A DNA stretch of 15,171 nucleotides. Origin: Eubacteriales Family XIII. Incertae Sedis bacterium. Lineage in GTDB: Bacteria > Bacillota > Clostridia > Peptostreptococcales > Anaerovoracaceae. Location of the stretch: assembly GCA_031290715.1 (NCBI GenBank), contig JAITNA010000236.1, forward strand, positions 1 through 15,171. The letters are read 5' to 3'. Below, one piece after another: positions 14,808-15,171 of the stretch. The notes beneath the pieces were generated by a model, which was not told where the DNA came from, did not search any database, and saw nothing but the letters and a program-made list of their open reading frames with translations. Within the stretch, counting starts at the first letter, position 1. Each line of letters opens with the position of its first letter. The translations under genes were made by a program, and so were the position numbers.

Positions 14808-14854
14808 TAGACAAAATATCTGTTTTATTTTATTGGAATTTGAATCCGATAATA

Positions 14855-14868
14855 ATATCAAATGATAT
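14855..14868 (+). promoter_or_regulatory. palindrome overlapping the regulator start, possible operator
   Basis: ATATCA-AA-TGATAT is a perfect 6-bp inverted repeat with a 2-nt centre that overlaps the ATG of the TetR-family gene. TetR regulators often bind short palindromes near their own start. The arms are short and AT-rich, so chance is possible. Confidence 0.35.
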
Positions 14869-15171
14869 GACTCAAATAACGAAACAGGCGCTTGCCGCTT
14901 CTTTGAAAAAGCTGCTGACGCAGAAAACGCTCGGCAAAATCACGGTGATCGACGTCGCCAATGACTGCGGCGTCAACCGCCAGACTTTCTATTACCATTT
15001 TCATGACATCTATGATCTTGTCGAATGGACTTTTTTGCATGAAGCAAGCCGTGCGCTCGGTTCGGACAAAACCTATGAAACCTGGCAGCAGGGCTTTCTG
15101 AAAATCTTTGATTACATCCTCGAAAACAAGACGATGATCAAGAACATCTACCATTCCGCCGGGCGGGAACA
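14867..15171 (+). CDS. TetR/AcrR-family transcriptional regulator, DhaS-like (3' part outside window)
   Basis: The first 101 codons of a TetR-type repressor; the rest lies beyond the window. The DNA-binding helix-turn-helix spans about residues 23-47, with ITVIDVANDCGVNRQTFYYHF followed by HDIYDLVEWTF. This QTFYYHF...DLVEW pattern is typical of the DhaS-like branch (TetR_C_8 type C-terminal domain), whose members control diverse targets including dihydroxyacetone kinase genes. The ligand and target cannot be told from this part. The ATG at 14867 was chosen because it fits the family N-terminus; an ATG at 14862 stops after two codons. No good ribosome binding site is visible. A weak GATAAT -10 candidate lies at 14848-14853, so expression may be low or partly by read-through from the tRNA genes. 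Confidence 0.88.
   Translation, partial: MTQITKQALAASLKKLLTQKTLGKITVIDVANDCGVNRQTFYYHFHDIYDLVEWTFLHEASRALGSDKTYETWQQGFLKIFDYILENKTMIKNIYHSAGRE

Noticed and set aside
14544..14810. 88-codon plus-strand frame containing both tRNA genes
   Set aside because: The repeated WRNWQTR peptide is just tRNA-Leu D-arm sequence read as protein.
14409..14861. 150-codon minus-strand frame across the tRNA genes
   Set aside because: It is the complement of two certain tRNAs and a promoter region.

Overview
The window looks like a conserved housekeeping block from a GC-rich member of the Bacillota, most likely class Clostridia. The signs are the order yajC-secDF-rel-MBL-hemZ-hisS-aspS-nadD/yqeK-rsfS-leuS, a single fused SecDF, a bifunctional Rel, a HemZ-type radical SAM protein, CCA-encoding tRNA genes and a DhaS-like TetR regulator. 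The taxon is inferred from gene content and order; no database search was made.

Layout. Positions 1 to 14405 hold ten tightly packed genes, all on the minus strand, so transcription runs from high to low coordinates: yajC, a possible 29-codon ORF, secDF, rel, an MBL-fold hydrolase, hemZ, hisS, aspS, a nadD-yqeK fusion, rsfS and leuS. leuS runs off the left edge within a few codons of its expected stop. Most junctions are 4-nt overlaps or 4-nt gaps, so translational coupling is likely. A good sigma-A type promoter (14475-14503) lies in front of yajC, and no other clear promoter is visible on this strand. Divergently, on the plus strand, a second strong promoter with an A/T-rich upstream tract drives two tRNA-Leu genes (anticodons CAA and GAG) separated by a perfect 11-bp hairpin. 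They are followed by the 5' part of a TetR-family regulator that runs off the right edge.

Functionally the block joins protein export (YajC, SecDF), stringent response (Rel), aminoacylation (HisRS, AspRS, LeuRS, plus two LeuRS substrates), NAD synthesis and probable Ap4A breakdown (NadD-YqeK), ribosome silencing (RsfS) and porphyrin or radical-SAM chemistry (HemZ). No T-box-like leader precedes any of the three synthetase genes.

The most unusual points are: (1) an in-frame REP-like tandem repeat with a GGGGACGG core inside leuS, adding a Cys/Pro-rich stretch between the catalytic core and the anticodon-binding domain; (2) a 55-nt near-perfect palindrome between rsfS and leuS; (3) the single-chain NadD-YqeK fusion; (4) a strongly acidic tail on YajC facing a strongly basic tail on SecDF; (5) a small coding-like ORF between yajC and secDF. 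I found no complete mobile element, CRISPR array or defence locus, and nothing I would call a wholly new system. There is no gene-free stretch above 300 bases.
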